This document shows positions 28,683-38,111 of a stretch of 64,000 nucleotides of DNA, piece by piece. This stretch comes from Microcaldota archaeon (GTDB lineage: Archaea > Micrarchaeota > Micrarchaeia > Norongarragalinales > Norongarragalinaceae). Positions within the stretch are counted from its first letter, which is position 1. Each line of letters starts with the position of its first letter. The stretch lies in contig JACPGT010000002.1 in assembly GCA_016188965.1 (NCBI GenBank), positions 7,461 to 71,460 of the forward strand, in the 5' to 3' direction. A program made the translations under genes and the position numbers. The notes beneath the pieces are model-generated. The model did no database searches, had not been told where the DNA came from, and saw nothing but the letters and a program-made list of their open reading frames with translations.

Positions 28683-28916
28683 ATGCAACAAATGGGTTCG
28701 GCCTGCTGCAAGATGTCGGGTTTGATGCTGCTGATTTCGGGTCTTTCGTTCCTGACGTACGGCCTTAACATCTGGAAGGATGGCATGCTGGTCCACCTCG
28801 TCGGCGGCCTGTTCCTGACGCTGTACGCGCTGGGTTCGATGATGCACGCGATGGACATGTGTCCCAGCTGTCAAGTAATGCCCGAAAGCAAGGCGCCGGC
28901 CAAGAAGAAGTAATAT
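28683..28916 (+). CDS. Small membrane protein
   Basis: Two hydrophobic segments, Cys pairs (SACCKM, CPSC), upstream ggagggg. Confidence 0.55.
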
Positions 28917-29130
28917 CCGTCATAAGGAAAAACGCCGGAAGACCCGGCCCTTTTCCTCTTTTTTTCTTTCGTTGCAATTTTTCCCTTTTGGGAGTGTCTT
29001 GTTTTGGGGAGTAGGTCTGGCGTTTCGTTTTTGTCCCATGGTCGAAGCAGCGATGCGTTTTTAAGAATCCGCTTCCAGGAAAGAGGGTAACGGAAAACCG
29101 GGGGTTTTTGCCCTTTTTCCGCCGATCACC

Positions 29131-29262
29131 ATGGATGAGACCACTTTGACGGCTTTACTTGCCGGTCTGCTTCTGGTTGCCGCGTTTTCCGCCGGTAGCC
29201 TCGAGTTGGCGGGCTTGGGCGCGGCCGCCTTCTTGATCCCCTTGCAATCCAAGGGTCACTAA
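29131..29262 (+). CDS. 43-aa single-TM microprotein
   Basis: MDETTLTALLAGLLLVAAFSAGSLELAGLGAAAFLIPLQSKGH; similar layout to the ORF at 30170. Confidence 0.4.
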   Translation: MDETTLTALLAGLLLVAAFSAGSLELAGLGAAAFLIPLQSKGH

Positions 29263-29379
29263 CGCCCAGCCAACCATCGGCTTGGATGCGCACTCCGCTT
29301 GAGCGCAAGCTTTGCTTGTCCTGATCGCGGCCGGCGTTTTCCCGAAAGGGTTTATTTTTACTGTGTCATTGTTCCACCC

Positions 29380-29997
29380 ATGGTTCAGCATTATCGCCTG
29401 GTGGATGGCACTTTGGAGATTGACGGCGTACGCATGCACCAGACGGTGCGCAAGACGCCGCTTCAGGACGCGGCGGACAAAGTCGCCGCGTTGCGGCCGG
29501 ACGAAGCAATGGCCGTCTTGGACATTTGCACGGGTCTGGGGTATTCAGCTTTGTCGGCGGCGCGGCGGGGCTGCTGGGTCACGACCATCGAGAAAGACCC
29601 TCACGTCCTGGCGTTGGCCATGCAGAATCCGGATTCCGAAGGTCTCTTCGACCATCGCCGCATCAAAATCGTCAACGAGGATGCGTATGCGTTCGTGCCT
29701 ACGTTGGCGGACGCTTCGTTCGACCTCATCCTGCATGATCCGCCGCGCTTTTCCATGGCAGGCGAACTGTATTCCGGAGCGTTTTATTCCCAATTATTCC
29801 GGGTGCTTAAAGCCGGTGGCCGGCTTTTCCACTATACGGGAACGCCCGGCTCGGCGCGTGGCAAGAACCTTCCCCGCGGCGTCAAGGACCGCCTGCTTGC
29901 GGCCGGCTTCCAGCACGTGACGTGGGTGGAAGATTTGTTGGGTTTCTTGGCGGAAAAGCCGCTGGTGGCCCGCACAAGACCTCCACTGCCTTTTTAG
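29380..29997 (+). CDS. SAM-dependent methyltransferase
   Basis: VLDICTGLGYSALSAARRG motif I, LILHDPPRFS; TATA-like ttatttttac about 28 nt upstream of the ATG. Confidence 0.75.
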   Translation: MVQHYRLVDGTLEIDGVRMHQTVRKTPLQDAADKVAALRPDEAMAVLDICTGLGYSALSAARRGCWVTTIEKDPHVLALAMQNPDSEGLFDHRRIKIVNEDAYAFVPTLADASFDLILHDPPRFSMAGELYSGAFYSQLFRVLKAGGRLFHYTGTPGSARGKNLPRGVKDRLLAAGFQHVTWVEDLLGFLAEKPLVARTRPPLPF

Positions 29998-30169
29998 GCC
30001 ACTCGTTCTTCCACGATCCACGAACTGCATTTTTGTGAATTTCGTAAAGTGTGGGCGCTGTATGTGTGTTTTAAGAAAACTAATCTCGGTATGTAATATA
30101 TTCGGATCTTATGTTAGAATTCTAAAACCATATATTGGTTGTTTGCGTCGCTACTTGCAAGGTGGGGAA

Positions 30170-30328
30170 ATGGAGGAAGAATCTACTATAGCGTTAGCGG
30201 CCCTCTTGTTGATGGCCGTGTTGGCCAACGTGGCGCTCGGCTCGGGTCCGTGGGTCCTGGTTCCAGTGCTTAGCACGTTAGTGCCGGCCATGTTCTTGAT
30301 GTCGGAAGACGCAGCGCCGGACCTGTAG
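30170..30328 (+). CDS. Small hydrophobic protein
   Basis: MEEESTIALAALLLMAVLANVALGSGPWVLVPVLSTLVPAMFLMSEDAAPDL preceded by aaggtgggg. Confidence 0.4.
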   Translation: MEEESTIALAALLLMAVLANVALGSGPWVLVPVLSTLVPAMFLMSEDAAPDL

Positions 30329-30335
30329 TACGGGT

Positions 30336-31481
30336 TCAGCCTGACGGTTTGACTGGAAGCAGGACCGAGGCGTCCAGCGTCTGTTGCAGCAATGTCGGCG
30401 ACAGGCGTTCTTCCAGTTTTTCCAACTCGCGGATTTTCGTAGTTGTAGCCGGGTGCTTGGCCACCAGGCTCTGGCAGCAGTCGATGTAGTCCTGGTTGGA
30501 AATGGCGTAGGTGCCGATTTTTTCGGCAAGCTGGATGATTTCCTTCTTGTCGTACGTCAGCAAGGGCCGTAGCACCTGCAGGTCCGTGGCTGAACCGATG
30601 GAGTTGAGGTTGGACAGCGTCTGGGACGAGACTTGGGCCAGGTTCTCGCCCGTGCCGATGGCCTCGGCGCCTTCTTTTTCCGCAATGGCTTGCGCCACGC
30701 GCATCATGAACCGGCGGAAAAGGGGCAGGGCGTAGCGTTCCGGCACGTGCAGCGCGTCCAGCACGAAGAAATTGTACGGCGCCAAGTACAGGCTCGTGCT
30801 TTGCGTGTAGGGCTGCAGTTGCCGGATGAGGTCCTGGATTTTTTTGGAACGCCGTACGGCTTCTTGCGGGTCCTTGAAGGGATGGAAATGCAGGTAGACG
30901 CTTTTCACGCCGCGTTTGGCCAACAAAAAGGAGGCGACGGGTGAGTCGATGCCGCCGGAAAGCAGGGTGATGACTTTGCCGGTGCAGCCGACGGGTAACC
31001 CCCCTTGCCCGGCGTGTTTTTGTCCAAAGACCAAGGCTTTATGCTGCAGGATTTCCACGTTGAGCGTCGCGGTGGCGTTCTTCACGCCCATTTTCATGCC
31101 TTTTTCTTCCAAGGCCGCCGCGAGCTGTTGCGCGATTTGGATGGACGTCAGGCCGTGGTTCTTGTACGAGCGGGAGACTTCGACTTTGAACGGTCCATTT
31201 TTGCCTTTTAGCAGCGTCAAGGCGGCGGGAACCAAGTCGGCGATGTCGGTGCCGTCCGTTTCGATGGCTTGCGCGTAATTGGCCACGCCGAAGACTTTGA
31301 CTACCGCGTCCAAGGCGGCCGTTTCGTCGGCGCTTTCGGGCAGTTCCATCAGGAAGCGGTGCGCTTCGAGGTAGACGCGGGATTTGGGCACGGCGGCTTT
31401 GAGGTTGCGCAAAAGCAGGTTCTGAAAGTAAGGTCGGTTCTGGCCTTTGGTAAACAGTTCGCCGTAGTGGATGAGGATCAT
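30336..31481 (-). CDS. thiI: tRNA 4-thiouridine synthase (THUMP + PP-loop)
   Basis: MILIHYGELFTKGQNRPYF; LLSGGIDSPVASFLLAKRG PP-loop; SIGSATDLQVLRPLLTYDKKEII. Confidence 0.92.
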   Translation of the reverse strand: MILIHYGELFTKGQNRPYFQNLLLRNLKAAVPKSRVYLEAHRFLMELPESADETAALDAVVKVFGVANYAQAIETDGTDIADLVPAALTLLKGKNGPFKVEVSRSYKNHGLTSIQIAQQLAAALEEKGMKMGVKNATATLNVEILQHKALVFGQKHAGQGGLPVGCTGKVITLLSGGIDSPVASFLLAKRGVKSVYLHFHPFKDPQEAVRRSKKIQDLIRQLQPYTQSTSLYLAPYNFFVLDALHVPERYALPLFRRFMMRVAQAIAEKEGAEAIGTGENLAQVSSQTLSNLNSIGSATDLQVLRPLLTYDKKEIIQLAEKIGTYAISNQDYIDCCQSLVAKHPATTTKIRELEKLEERLSPTLLQQTLDASVLLPVKPSG

Positions 31482-31595
31482 GGGTAGTCACGCGGGAGGG
31501 GGCGAGGCCCAGGCCGGGCCAGGGGGAACCGAAGCGTAGCGTAGGTGCCCCCGGGGCGACCGGTAAACAGTTCGCCGTAGTGGATGAGGATCATG
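31449..31595. repeat. GC-rich insert flanked by exact 34-bp duplication of the thiI start
   Basis: ggtaaacagttcgccgtagtggatgaggatcatg at 31449-31482 and 31562-31595. Confidence 0.9.
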
Positions 31596-31677
31596 TTCGG
31601 TCACGTGTTGAGTATGTTGGCTTCAAACACGGTGACAAAAGTCAGGTTTATAGGCTTTGTTCCGCAGTTTACCGTTC

Positions 31678-32685
31678 ATGGGCATCGTTCTGGGCTTGAC
31701 GGGTGAGAACTGCGCCGGCAAGGGCACGGTCGCGGCGTATTTGGAGAAGAAAGGCTTCTACTATTACTCGCTTTCCGACGTCATACGTGAGGAATTGGCG
31801 GCGGAAGGCGCCGAGATCACGCGCGACTCCCTCATCGCCAAAGGCAATTTTTTGCGTGAAAAATTCGGCCCTGCGTGCTTAGCGGAAAAGATGTTGTTGA
31901 AGCTGCAGGACGACCGAAATTACGTCATCGATTCGTTCCGCAATCCGCACGAAGCCGAGGCGTTCAAGAAAGCCCGTAAGAACTTCTTCCTTCTGTACGT
32001 CACCGCTCCGTCGGACGTGCGCTTCGAGCGTATGAAAAGCCGCGGCCGCGAGTCGGACCCCAAGACGTTGGAAGCGTTCAGGACCATCGAGGAAAAAGAA
32101 AGGCAATCCTCGTCGGACCGTCACCAGAACCTGGACGCCACGCGGACCTTGGCGGACCGCACTATCCTCAATGGGGCGGACTTTCCCGCGTTGTACGACT
32201 TGATTGACCGGACGTTGGCGGATTTGTCCAAGGAATTCACCGTCGACCGGCCGTCGTGGGACGAATACTTTATGGGCATCGCCAAGATGGCCTCCACCCG
32301 CAGCAACTGCATCAAGCGCAAGGTCGCCGCCGTCATCGTGCGCGACAAGCGCATCATCTCCACTGGGTACAACGGCACGCCGCGAGGCTGTCGCAACTGC
32401 AACGAAGGTGGCTGTCCACGTTGCAACAATTTCGGCCAGAGCGGGCAGGGTCTGGAAGAATGCCTCTGCTCTCACGCCGAGGAGAACGCCATCGTCCAGG
32501 CGTCGTACCACGGCATTCCGATTGCCAACGGCACGCTCTACAGTACCTTTTCGCCGTGCTTGCTTTGTGCGAAAATGATCATCAACGGCGGCTTGAAGGA
32601 AGTCGTCTATTCCGCCGACTACAGCGTGTCGGAAACCGCGTCCAAGTTGCTGCGCGAAGCCGGCGTGTTGCTGCGGAAAGCCTGA
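31678..32685 (+). CDS. P-loop kinase-like domain fused to dCMP/cytidine deaminase
   Basis: N-terminal LTGENCAGKGTVAAYL P-loop; C-terminal HAEENAI and SPCLLCAKMI deaminase zinc motifs. Confidence 0.88.
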   Translation: MGIVLGLTGENCAGKGTVAAYLEKKGFYYYSLSDVIREELAAEGAEITRDSLIAKGNFLREKFGPACLAEKMLLKLQDDRNYVIDSFRNPHEAEAFKKARKNFFLLYVTAPSDVRFERMKSRGRESDPKTLEAFRTIEEKERQSSSDRHQNLDATRTLADRTILNGADFPALYDLIDRTLADLSKEFTVDRPSWDEYFMGIAKMASTRSNCIKRKVAAVIVRDKRIISTGYNGTPRGCRNCNEGGCPRCNNFGQSGQGLEECLCSHAEENAIVQASYHGIPIANGTLYSTFSPCLLCAKMIINGGLKEVVYSADYSVSETASKLLREAGVLLRKA

Positions 32686-33057
32686 TCATTTGACGAATTC
32701 TACGTTGGGCAGGTCTTCAAACGCGCGGTCGCCCGTGAGGAATTTCACGTCTTTTTTTGCCGCTACCATGTAGCCGATTACGTCGGCCATGGACATGCGG
32801 CGGTCCGCGAACCGTATTTTCATTAAGACGGCTGCGCGTATGACGTCTTCGTCGTATGGAATCGCTTTTTCCTTATAATCATCAAAGAACCGGTCAGCGC
32901 GGTGCTGTCCGTACTGTTTGGCGAACGCATGATAGACTTCGAACAGGTTCAGATTCGTCATGATGATTTCCGATTGCGTGTACCGGAAATAATTCGCGTT
33001 CGCTTTGAGCAGTTCGATGAGCGCGTAGGAGTCGAAGAAGTACGCGTCAGTCGTCAT
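32686..33057 (-). CDS. vapC: PIN-domain toxin (VapC-like)
   Basis: YFFDSYALIELLKAN...FEVYHA...FLTGDRAFEDL. Confidence 0.75.
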   Translation of the reverse strand: MTTDAYFFDSYALIELLKANANYFRYTQSEIIMTNLNLFEVYHAFAKQYGQHRADRFFDDYKEKAIPYDEDVIRAAVLMKIRFADRRMSMADVIGYMVAAKKDVKFLTGDRAFEDLPNVEFVK

Positions 33058-33271
33058 ACAGATCGCGTCGGGCCTCGTCTTTGACTTGCTGTCCGCTTAA
33101 GGGAAAGTCCTTGAACATGCCGAACGTCTTCTTGAGTATGTTCGTCTTCGGATTTATGAGAAGTTCGACTTTTTGGCCTTCCTTGAAATGACCTTTTTCC
33201 AACACGTTTTTGGGCAGGAGGATACCGTAGGAGTTTCCCCATTTCTTGATGACGCCTTGCATGTGAACCAT
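33047..33271 (-). CDS. vapB: AbrB/SpoVT-type antitoxin (VapB-like)
   Basis: MQGVIKKWGNSYGILLPKNVLEKGHFKEGQKVELLI; overlaps the toxin start. Confidence 0.8.
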   Translation of the reverse strand: MVHMQGVIKKWGNSYGILLPKNVLEKGHFKEGQKVELLINPKTNILKKTFGMFKDFPLSGQQVKDEARRDLYDD

Positions 33272-33347
33272 GGTTAGACTTTGTATAATTGGATATATTA
33301 GTTTTGGGAAGGAAAAGTCAACCTCTGGCCTTTCGGTCTTTAGTCCG

Positions 33348-34334
33348 TCAACGTGTCAGCACGATTTTGCCGAACGCTTTTCCCGCTTCCAGCTTTTCGT
33401 ACGCTTTTTTCGCATCGGCCAGCGGGTAGGTTGAGTCAATGACCGGCTCGATCACGCTCTCTTCGGTCCACTTTAGCACCTGCCTGAACTCGTCAATCGA
33501 GCCCTGTTTGGAGCCGATGAATCGGACTTGGTTCGAATAGAGCCAGCGCAATGGAACGGTCACGTCCGGTCCGCTGACGGCGCCGGCCGTGACGATGGCG
33601 CCACCTTTTCGCACGGACTTCATGGACGCCGGCCAGGTGGCCGGTCCCACGAGCTCCAGGACCACGTCGGCGCCTCGCTCTGATGTCCGTGTAAGCACTT
33701 CGGCGGCGACGTCTTGCGTTTTGTAGTCAACGACGGGCACGCCGAATGTTTTTTCGGCACGCGCGACTTTGTCCGTGGATGCCGTGGTGATGACTTCGGC
33801 CCCCATGGCTTTCGCGATTTGGATTCCGAACGAGCCGACGGCGCTTGCCGCGCCCCAGACCAGCACGGTTTGGCCCGGCTTAAGGTCGGCGCGCTTGAGC
33901 ATGTGGTAGGCGGTGACGGCCGCGACGGAAAGGCAGGCGGCTTTGCCCGGTTTAAGCGTCGTCGGGACGACGTTTTGCCTTGGCAGCGCGACGTAGTCGG
34001 CATGCGTGCCGTCGCGTTGCGCGCCCAGTGTTTGGGTCGCGTCGCAGGAGCTGGTCAATCCTTGGCTGCAGGCGTCGCATTGGCCGCACCATGTGCCGGA
34101 GAACAAGGCGACGCGCTGTCCGGTTTCTTCGAGGATGCCGGAGCCGTCGGAGCCGAGGACCTGCGGATAGTGCACGCTGTAAGAAGGGTGGCCTCTGGCG
34201 ACCCAGAGGTCCAGGTGGTTCAGGGATGACGCTTCGAGTTTGACGAGGGTTTCGCCGTCTTTCGGCTGCGGCGTGGGTGCGTCGCTGTAATGGGCGTTTT
34301 CAAACCCGGGCGCGGTGGCGTAGAATGCGTGCAT
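33348..34334 (-). CDS. MDR-family zinc-type alcohol dehydrogenase/quinone oxidoreductase
   Basis: GSDGSGILEETG, Cys cluster CGQCDACSQGLTSSC, VWGAASAVGSFGIQIAKAMGAEVI. Confidence 0.88.
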   Translation of the reverse strand: MHAFYATAPGFENAHYSDAPTPQPKDGETLVKLEASSLNHLDLWVARGHPSYSVHYPQVLGSDGSGILEETGQRVALFSGTWCGQCDACSQGLTSSCDATQTLGAQRDGTHADYVALPRQNVVPTTLKPGKAACLSVAAVTAYHMLKRADLKPGQTVLVWGAASAVGSFGIQIAKAMGAEVITTASTDKVARAEKTFGVPVVDYKTQDVAAEVLTRTSERGADVVLELVGPATWPASMKSVRKGGAIVTAGAVSGPDVTVPLRWLYSNQVRFIGSKQGSIDEFRQVLKWTEESVIEPVIDSTYPLADAKKAYEKLEAGKAFGKIVLTR

Positions 34335-34363
34335 GGGTTTTTTTTTGTGGCGTCGGACCGTTT

Positions 34364-34585
34364 TTAGGTTTTGGCCAAGGCTGTATCTTCGGCTTTGGGC
34401 GCGACGTATCTCTTCGTCTTGCCTGTGAGCTTTACGGCCAAATCGTAGCTGTTCTGCGCGAGCTGTTCGGCCAATTCGTGCACTTGGTTCTTGGCGATGA
34501 GCTCGTCGTCCAATTCCGTCTGCTCATCCGCCGGCCCGACGAAGTAGCACATGCAGTGGCCCGGGATATTCCCGCCCATGGTCAT
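34364..34585 (-). CDS. Hypothetical small protein
   Basis: 73-aa ORF downstream of leuS; MTMGGNIPGHCMCYFVGPADEQTELDDELIAKNQ. Confidence 0.4.
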   Translation of the reverse strand: MTMGGNIPGHCMCYFVGPADEQTELDDELIAKNQVHELAEQLAQNSYDLAVKLTGKTKRYVAPKAEDTALAKT

Positions 34586-34617
34586 GGACAGAAGCCCGGC
34601 GGTGTTTTTCCTTCTTT

Positions 34618-37386
34618 TCACTCGACGAATACGGCCGGCTTTCCGGGAAGGGCTTTTTCCTTGCGGGGGTTGTCCGTTTTGTCTTCTTCGAGGACTTCGA
34701 AAGGCACGCCGAAGACGGATTGCAGGTAGGCCCGGCTTTCGCGGAGGATGGCGGATTCGTCCACGGGCCGCGTGTGCTTCAGTTCGTACAGGCGCTTGCG
34801 CACGAAATTCTCCATGAAGGAGTCTCCGGTGAGCTGGTCCGGAGTCTCGGCTTTTAGAAGTTCGGCCATTTTCTTTCGTTTGGCCGCGTTGGCGACGATG
34901 AGCGATATTTTGGCCGGCTTTTTCTTTACAAGGGGAAGGATGGTGCGCACGTCCGAGACGGTGTTCATCAGGAAGTCTTCGGCCGCTTCGCTTTGCTCGT
35001 CGCGCCATTCCTTCGGCAATGCGGGCCATGCCGATGTGGAGGCCAGGCCTTCGCCTTCGACTTTTTCCCAGTATTCCTCGCAGGCGTGGGGAATCAGCGG
35101 ACAGAGCAGGCCGATCCAAGGCTTCAGAAGCAACGCGGCGGCTTGCGCCTTTTCGGCGGGAGTCGCGCGGCTGCCGAAGTGTTCGGCCGCGTTTAGCGCT
35201 TCGAAGAACGCCGCTTGGGCGTAGTCGCGCAAGGCGCGTCGTTCGATAGCATCCGTGGATTTCTGCGCAATCGAGGCGAATTTGGATTGCAGCCACCGCA
35301 CCACGGGCGTGGGCGTTTTCTGGTCCTGGCTCAAGGCGGACCACTCGTCCCAGATGGTGTACAATTTGTAAAGCCGGCGGCGCAAGGCTTCGACGTCCTT
35401 GGCGCGAAAGTCAAGCGTCGCGGCCAAATCGGCCGTCGAGATGGCGTAGAGGCGGAACAAGTCCGCGCCGGTGTTGTTCGCGATGTCATTGAGCGACACT
35501 ACGTTGCCTTTGCTCTTGCTCATCTTGGTGCCTTCCGCGACGACTAACTCGTTCAGCGTGATGGCGTGGGGCCAGTGTTCGGGGCGGAAGACGGCGGCGT
35601 GGGCGAAGATGAAGAAGCTTAAGTGGTTCGTCAGATGGGCCACGGCGGTGTGGCGTTGGTCGTTGGGGTACCAGTAGAGGAATTCGGCGCGAACCGCATC
35701 GCGTTGAGGCGTGCCTTTGCCTTGGCCGGTAAAGACGTAGTCGAAGAATTCAGGGGTGAGGTTTTCCGGCGTAAGTTTGAGTTCGCGGATCTTTTTGATG
35801 ATCGTGTACATAGCCATGTAGATGGTCGAGTCGCTCAAGCTCTCGACAATCCAGTCGCGGTTGAACGGCAGGCGAGTGCCGAGGCCTCGGCGGCGGGCGC
35901 AGGGGCGTTTGTCCAGCCAGGCGAAGACGTCTTCGAACTGCTTGCGGTACGTGGCGGGGTGGATGTCCATCCGCTGCAGGCATTGGTTGGCCGCGGTCTT
36001 CCACCCGGCGGCGTTGAAGTCAAGGAACCATTGATCGGAAAGCACGGCGACGACCACTTGGCCTCCGCATCGGCATTGCGCGGGCCGGCTGGCCTCGTAC
36101 ACGTCCAAGGCGGCGCCTTTTGCCTTGAGCCAGAGCGCCATCTTGTCTTTGGCGGTTTCGGCCTTCATTCCGGCGAATTCGCCGTTGATCGGCAGGAGGG
36201 TGCCTTCGTAGTATTCTTTCTTGTACAGTTCGGCCGTGGCCTTGTCCAGCTTGGCTTTTTCCTTGAGGTTGGCGATCTTCATGCGCTGAACGACGTCTTT
36301 GGCCGGCCAGTTGCCGTAGCCGGGAACGGATATGACGGCAATCGGCTCGATTTTTTCCACAAGACCTTTCCATTTGGCGTCTTTTTTGAGGTCTTGTAGC
36401 GCGACGTAGTCGAACGGCGCGTGGGCGGGAACGGAGTGGACGAAGCCGGAGGCGTGGTCCGGGTTGACGAAGGCGCCCGGCAGGATGGGCACCTGCTTTC
36501 CAAGCGGCGTCGTGCACGTCTTGCCCAAAAAGGCCTCGCCTTTGATTTCTTCCAGCACGTCGACGACGTGGTGCTGCAGTTTCATCTTCTCGACGAATTC
36601 TTTCGCCACGTACAGGATTTGGCCGTCGGCGCGGATCTTGGCGTACGTCGCATCCGGTCGCGCGAACATGTTCGTGATGCCGTATACGGTATCCGGCCTC
36701 AAGGTGGATGAGACCAGGAACCCATCTTCGAAGGCGAACTTGAATCCGGTGAACGGCTGCACCGAGACGGGGTCCGAATCGCCGTCCTTGATGTCGTCCT
36801 CGCCCACGGCGTTGCGGTCACGCACGCAGTACAGGATGGGGTACGCCGCCTGCTTCAGGTAGCCTTTTTTCTGGTACGTGTGGAACTGCCATTCGATGAA
36901 CTTGTTGTACTCGGCATCGCCGGTGGTGAATTGCCGGCTTAAGTCCAGCGAGAAGCCCATGCGTGAAAAGTCGTGCACGAGTTTTCCGGAGTAATAGTTG
37001 ACGACGTTCCACGGGTCTTTTCCGAAGCTCTGCACGATCTTTTTGACTTTGGAGGCGTCGGACTCGTACACGGAGACGTAGTCCTCGTGCATCTGGACGG
37101 TGGCCTTGTCGCCGTCGGCAATCTTGGAACTGATGGCCAACACGGGCGTGCCGGTGATGTGGAAGGCCATGGGCCACAGGACGTTGAACCCGGCCATGCG
37201 CTTGTACCGCGCAAACACGTCGCCCACCGCGTAGGTGCGGCCGTGGCCTACGTGCAAGGAGCCTGAGACGTACGGGTAGGGCACGGTGAAGAAGAACTTG
37301 GGTGCTTGGGCGTCCGTCTTCGGCTCGAACGCTTTTTGTTTGGCCCAGGTTTTCTGCCACTTGGCTTCCACGGTCTTGAAATCCAT
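34618..37386 (-). CDS. leuS: Leucyl-tRNA synthetase (archaeal type)
   Basis: YPYVSGSLHVGHGRTYAVGDV HIGH-type and KMSKSKGN motifs; 922 aa. Confidence 0.95.
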   Translation of the reverse strand: MDFKTVEAKWQKTWAKQKAFEPKTDAQAPKFFFTVPYPYVSGSLHVGHGRTYAVGDVFARYKRMAGFNVLWPMAFHITGTPVLAISSKIADGDKATVQMHEDYVSVYESDASKVKKIVQSFGKDPWNVVNYYSGKLVHDFSRMGFSLDLSRQFTTGDAEYNKFIEWQFHTYQKKGYLKQAAYPILYCVRDRNAVGEDDIKDGDSDPVSVQPFTGFKFAFEDGFLVSSTLRPDTVYGITNMFARPDATYAKIRADGQILYVAKEFVEKMKLQHHVVDVLEEIKGEAFLGKTCTTPLGKQVPILPGAFVNPDHASGFVHSVPAHAPFDYVALQDLKKDAKWKGLVEKIEPIAVISVPGYGNWPAKDVVQRMKIANLKEKAKLDKATAELYKKEYYEGTLLPINGEFAGMKAETAKDKMALWLKAKGAALDVYEASRPAQCRCGGQVVVAVLSDQWFLDFNAAGWKTAANQCLQRMDIHPATYRKQFEDVFAWLDKRPCARRRGLGTRLPFNRDWIVESLSDSTIYMAMYTIIKKIRELKLTPENLTPEFFDYVFTGQGKGTPQRDAVRAEFLYWYPNDQRHTAVAHLTNHLSFFIFAHAAVFRPEHWPHAITLNELVVAEGTKMSKSKGNVVSLNDIANNTGADLFRLYAISTADLAATLDFRAKDVEALRRRLYKLYTIWDEWSALSQDQKTPTPVVRWLQSKFASIAQKSTDAIERRALRDYAQAAFFEALNAAEHFGSRATPAEKAQAAALLLKPWIGLLCPLIPHACEEYWEKVEGEGLASTSAWPALPKEWRDEQSEAAEDFLMNTVSDVRTILPLVKKKPAKISLIVANAAKRKKMAELLKAETPDQLTGDSFMENFVRKRLYELKHTRPVDESAILRESRAYLQSVFGVPFEVLEEDKTDNPRKEKALPGKPAVFVE

Positions 37387-37447
37387 ACGATCAGTGCGCC
37401 TCGGAAATGCAAACCCTCAAAATACCGCGACGCCGCTATTGCATGCG

Positions 37448-37966
37448 ATGCGTCCGCTTAAACCCGTGTTCTTCGCCACTTTAAAGTTTTTGGGCTTGAT
37501 TGTTCTATTCGCCGCCTTGGCCTATGGCGTGCTGGTGTTCACGCCGTTGGAAAAACTCCTGGCGGCCTATACGGCGCATGCGACGGCTTTCCTGCTTTCC
37601 ACGTTGGGTCAGGTGGTGACCGTCACGTTTCAGGCCAACCCTCATCTGCTTTCCGACGGCTTCGACGCCGAACTGATCCCCCTTTGTTGGGGCACGGTGG
37701 AACTGGCGTTGTGGGCCGGCATCGTGCTAGGCACCGACAACCGCTCCTGGAACCGGCGGCTCAAGGGCCTCATCGGCGGTACACTGGTCTTCTTGGCGTT
37801 CAACCCGGCGCGCATCGCCCTGACGCTTCGGCTGTTCGACGCCTCGCAGCCGTTCGCCTCGTCGGTGGCGCACGACGTGCTGTTCCGCATAAGCCTCGTC
37901 GCGCTGTTCGTCGTGGCGTACTTTGTGTGGTACGAGTGGCCGCAAGCTCGGACGGCCGCGGCCTGA
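37448..37966 (+). CDS. Exosortase/archaeosortase family protein
   Basis: Multi-TM with Cys (LIPLCWGTVELALW), Arg (FNPARIALTLRL) and His (VAHDVLFRI) in the expected order. Confidence 0.72.
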   Translation: MRPLKPVFFATLKFLGLIVLFAALAYGVLVFTPLEKLLAAYTAHATAFLLSTLGQVVTVTFQANPHLLSDGFDAELIPLCWGTVELALWAGIVLGTDNRSWNRRLKGLIGGTLVFLAFNPARIALTLRLFDASQPFASSVAHDVLFRISLVALFVVAYFVWYEWPQARTAAA

Positions 37967-38111
37967 TCCTTTTTCCATTACCTGCGCGTCTTCTTTTTTT
38001 TCGGTTTCTTGCCTTCTTGTTTTTTCACTTTTTTCCGTGTTGTCCTTCCCGGCTTCCCGTTTTTCCTTGCGCTTCCCGCAGCGTTTTATACGCCGTTTCC
38101 GTCAAACCTGC

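Noticed and set aside
31039-31491. 150-aa - strand ORF overlapping the thiI start
   Set aside because: Out-of-frame Arg/Pro-rich translation; only relevant as a possible decoy uORF from the duplicated start
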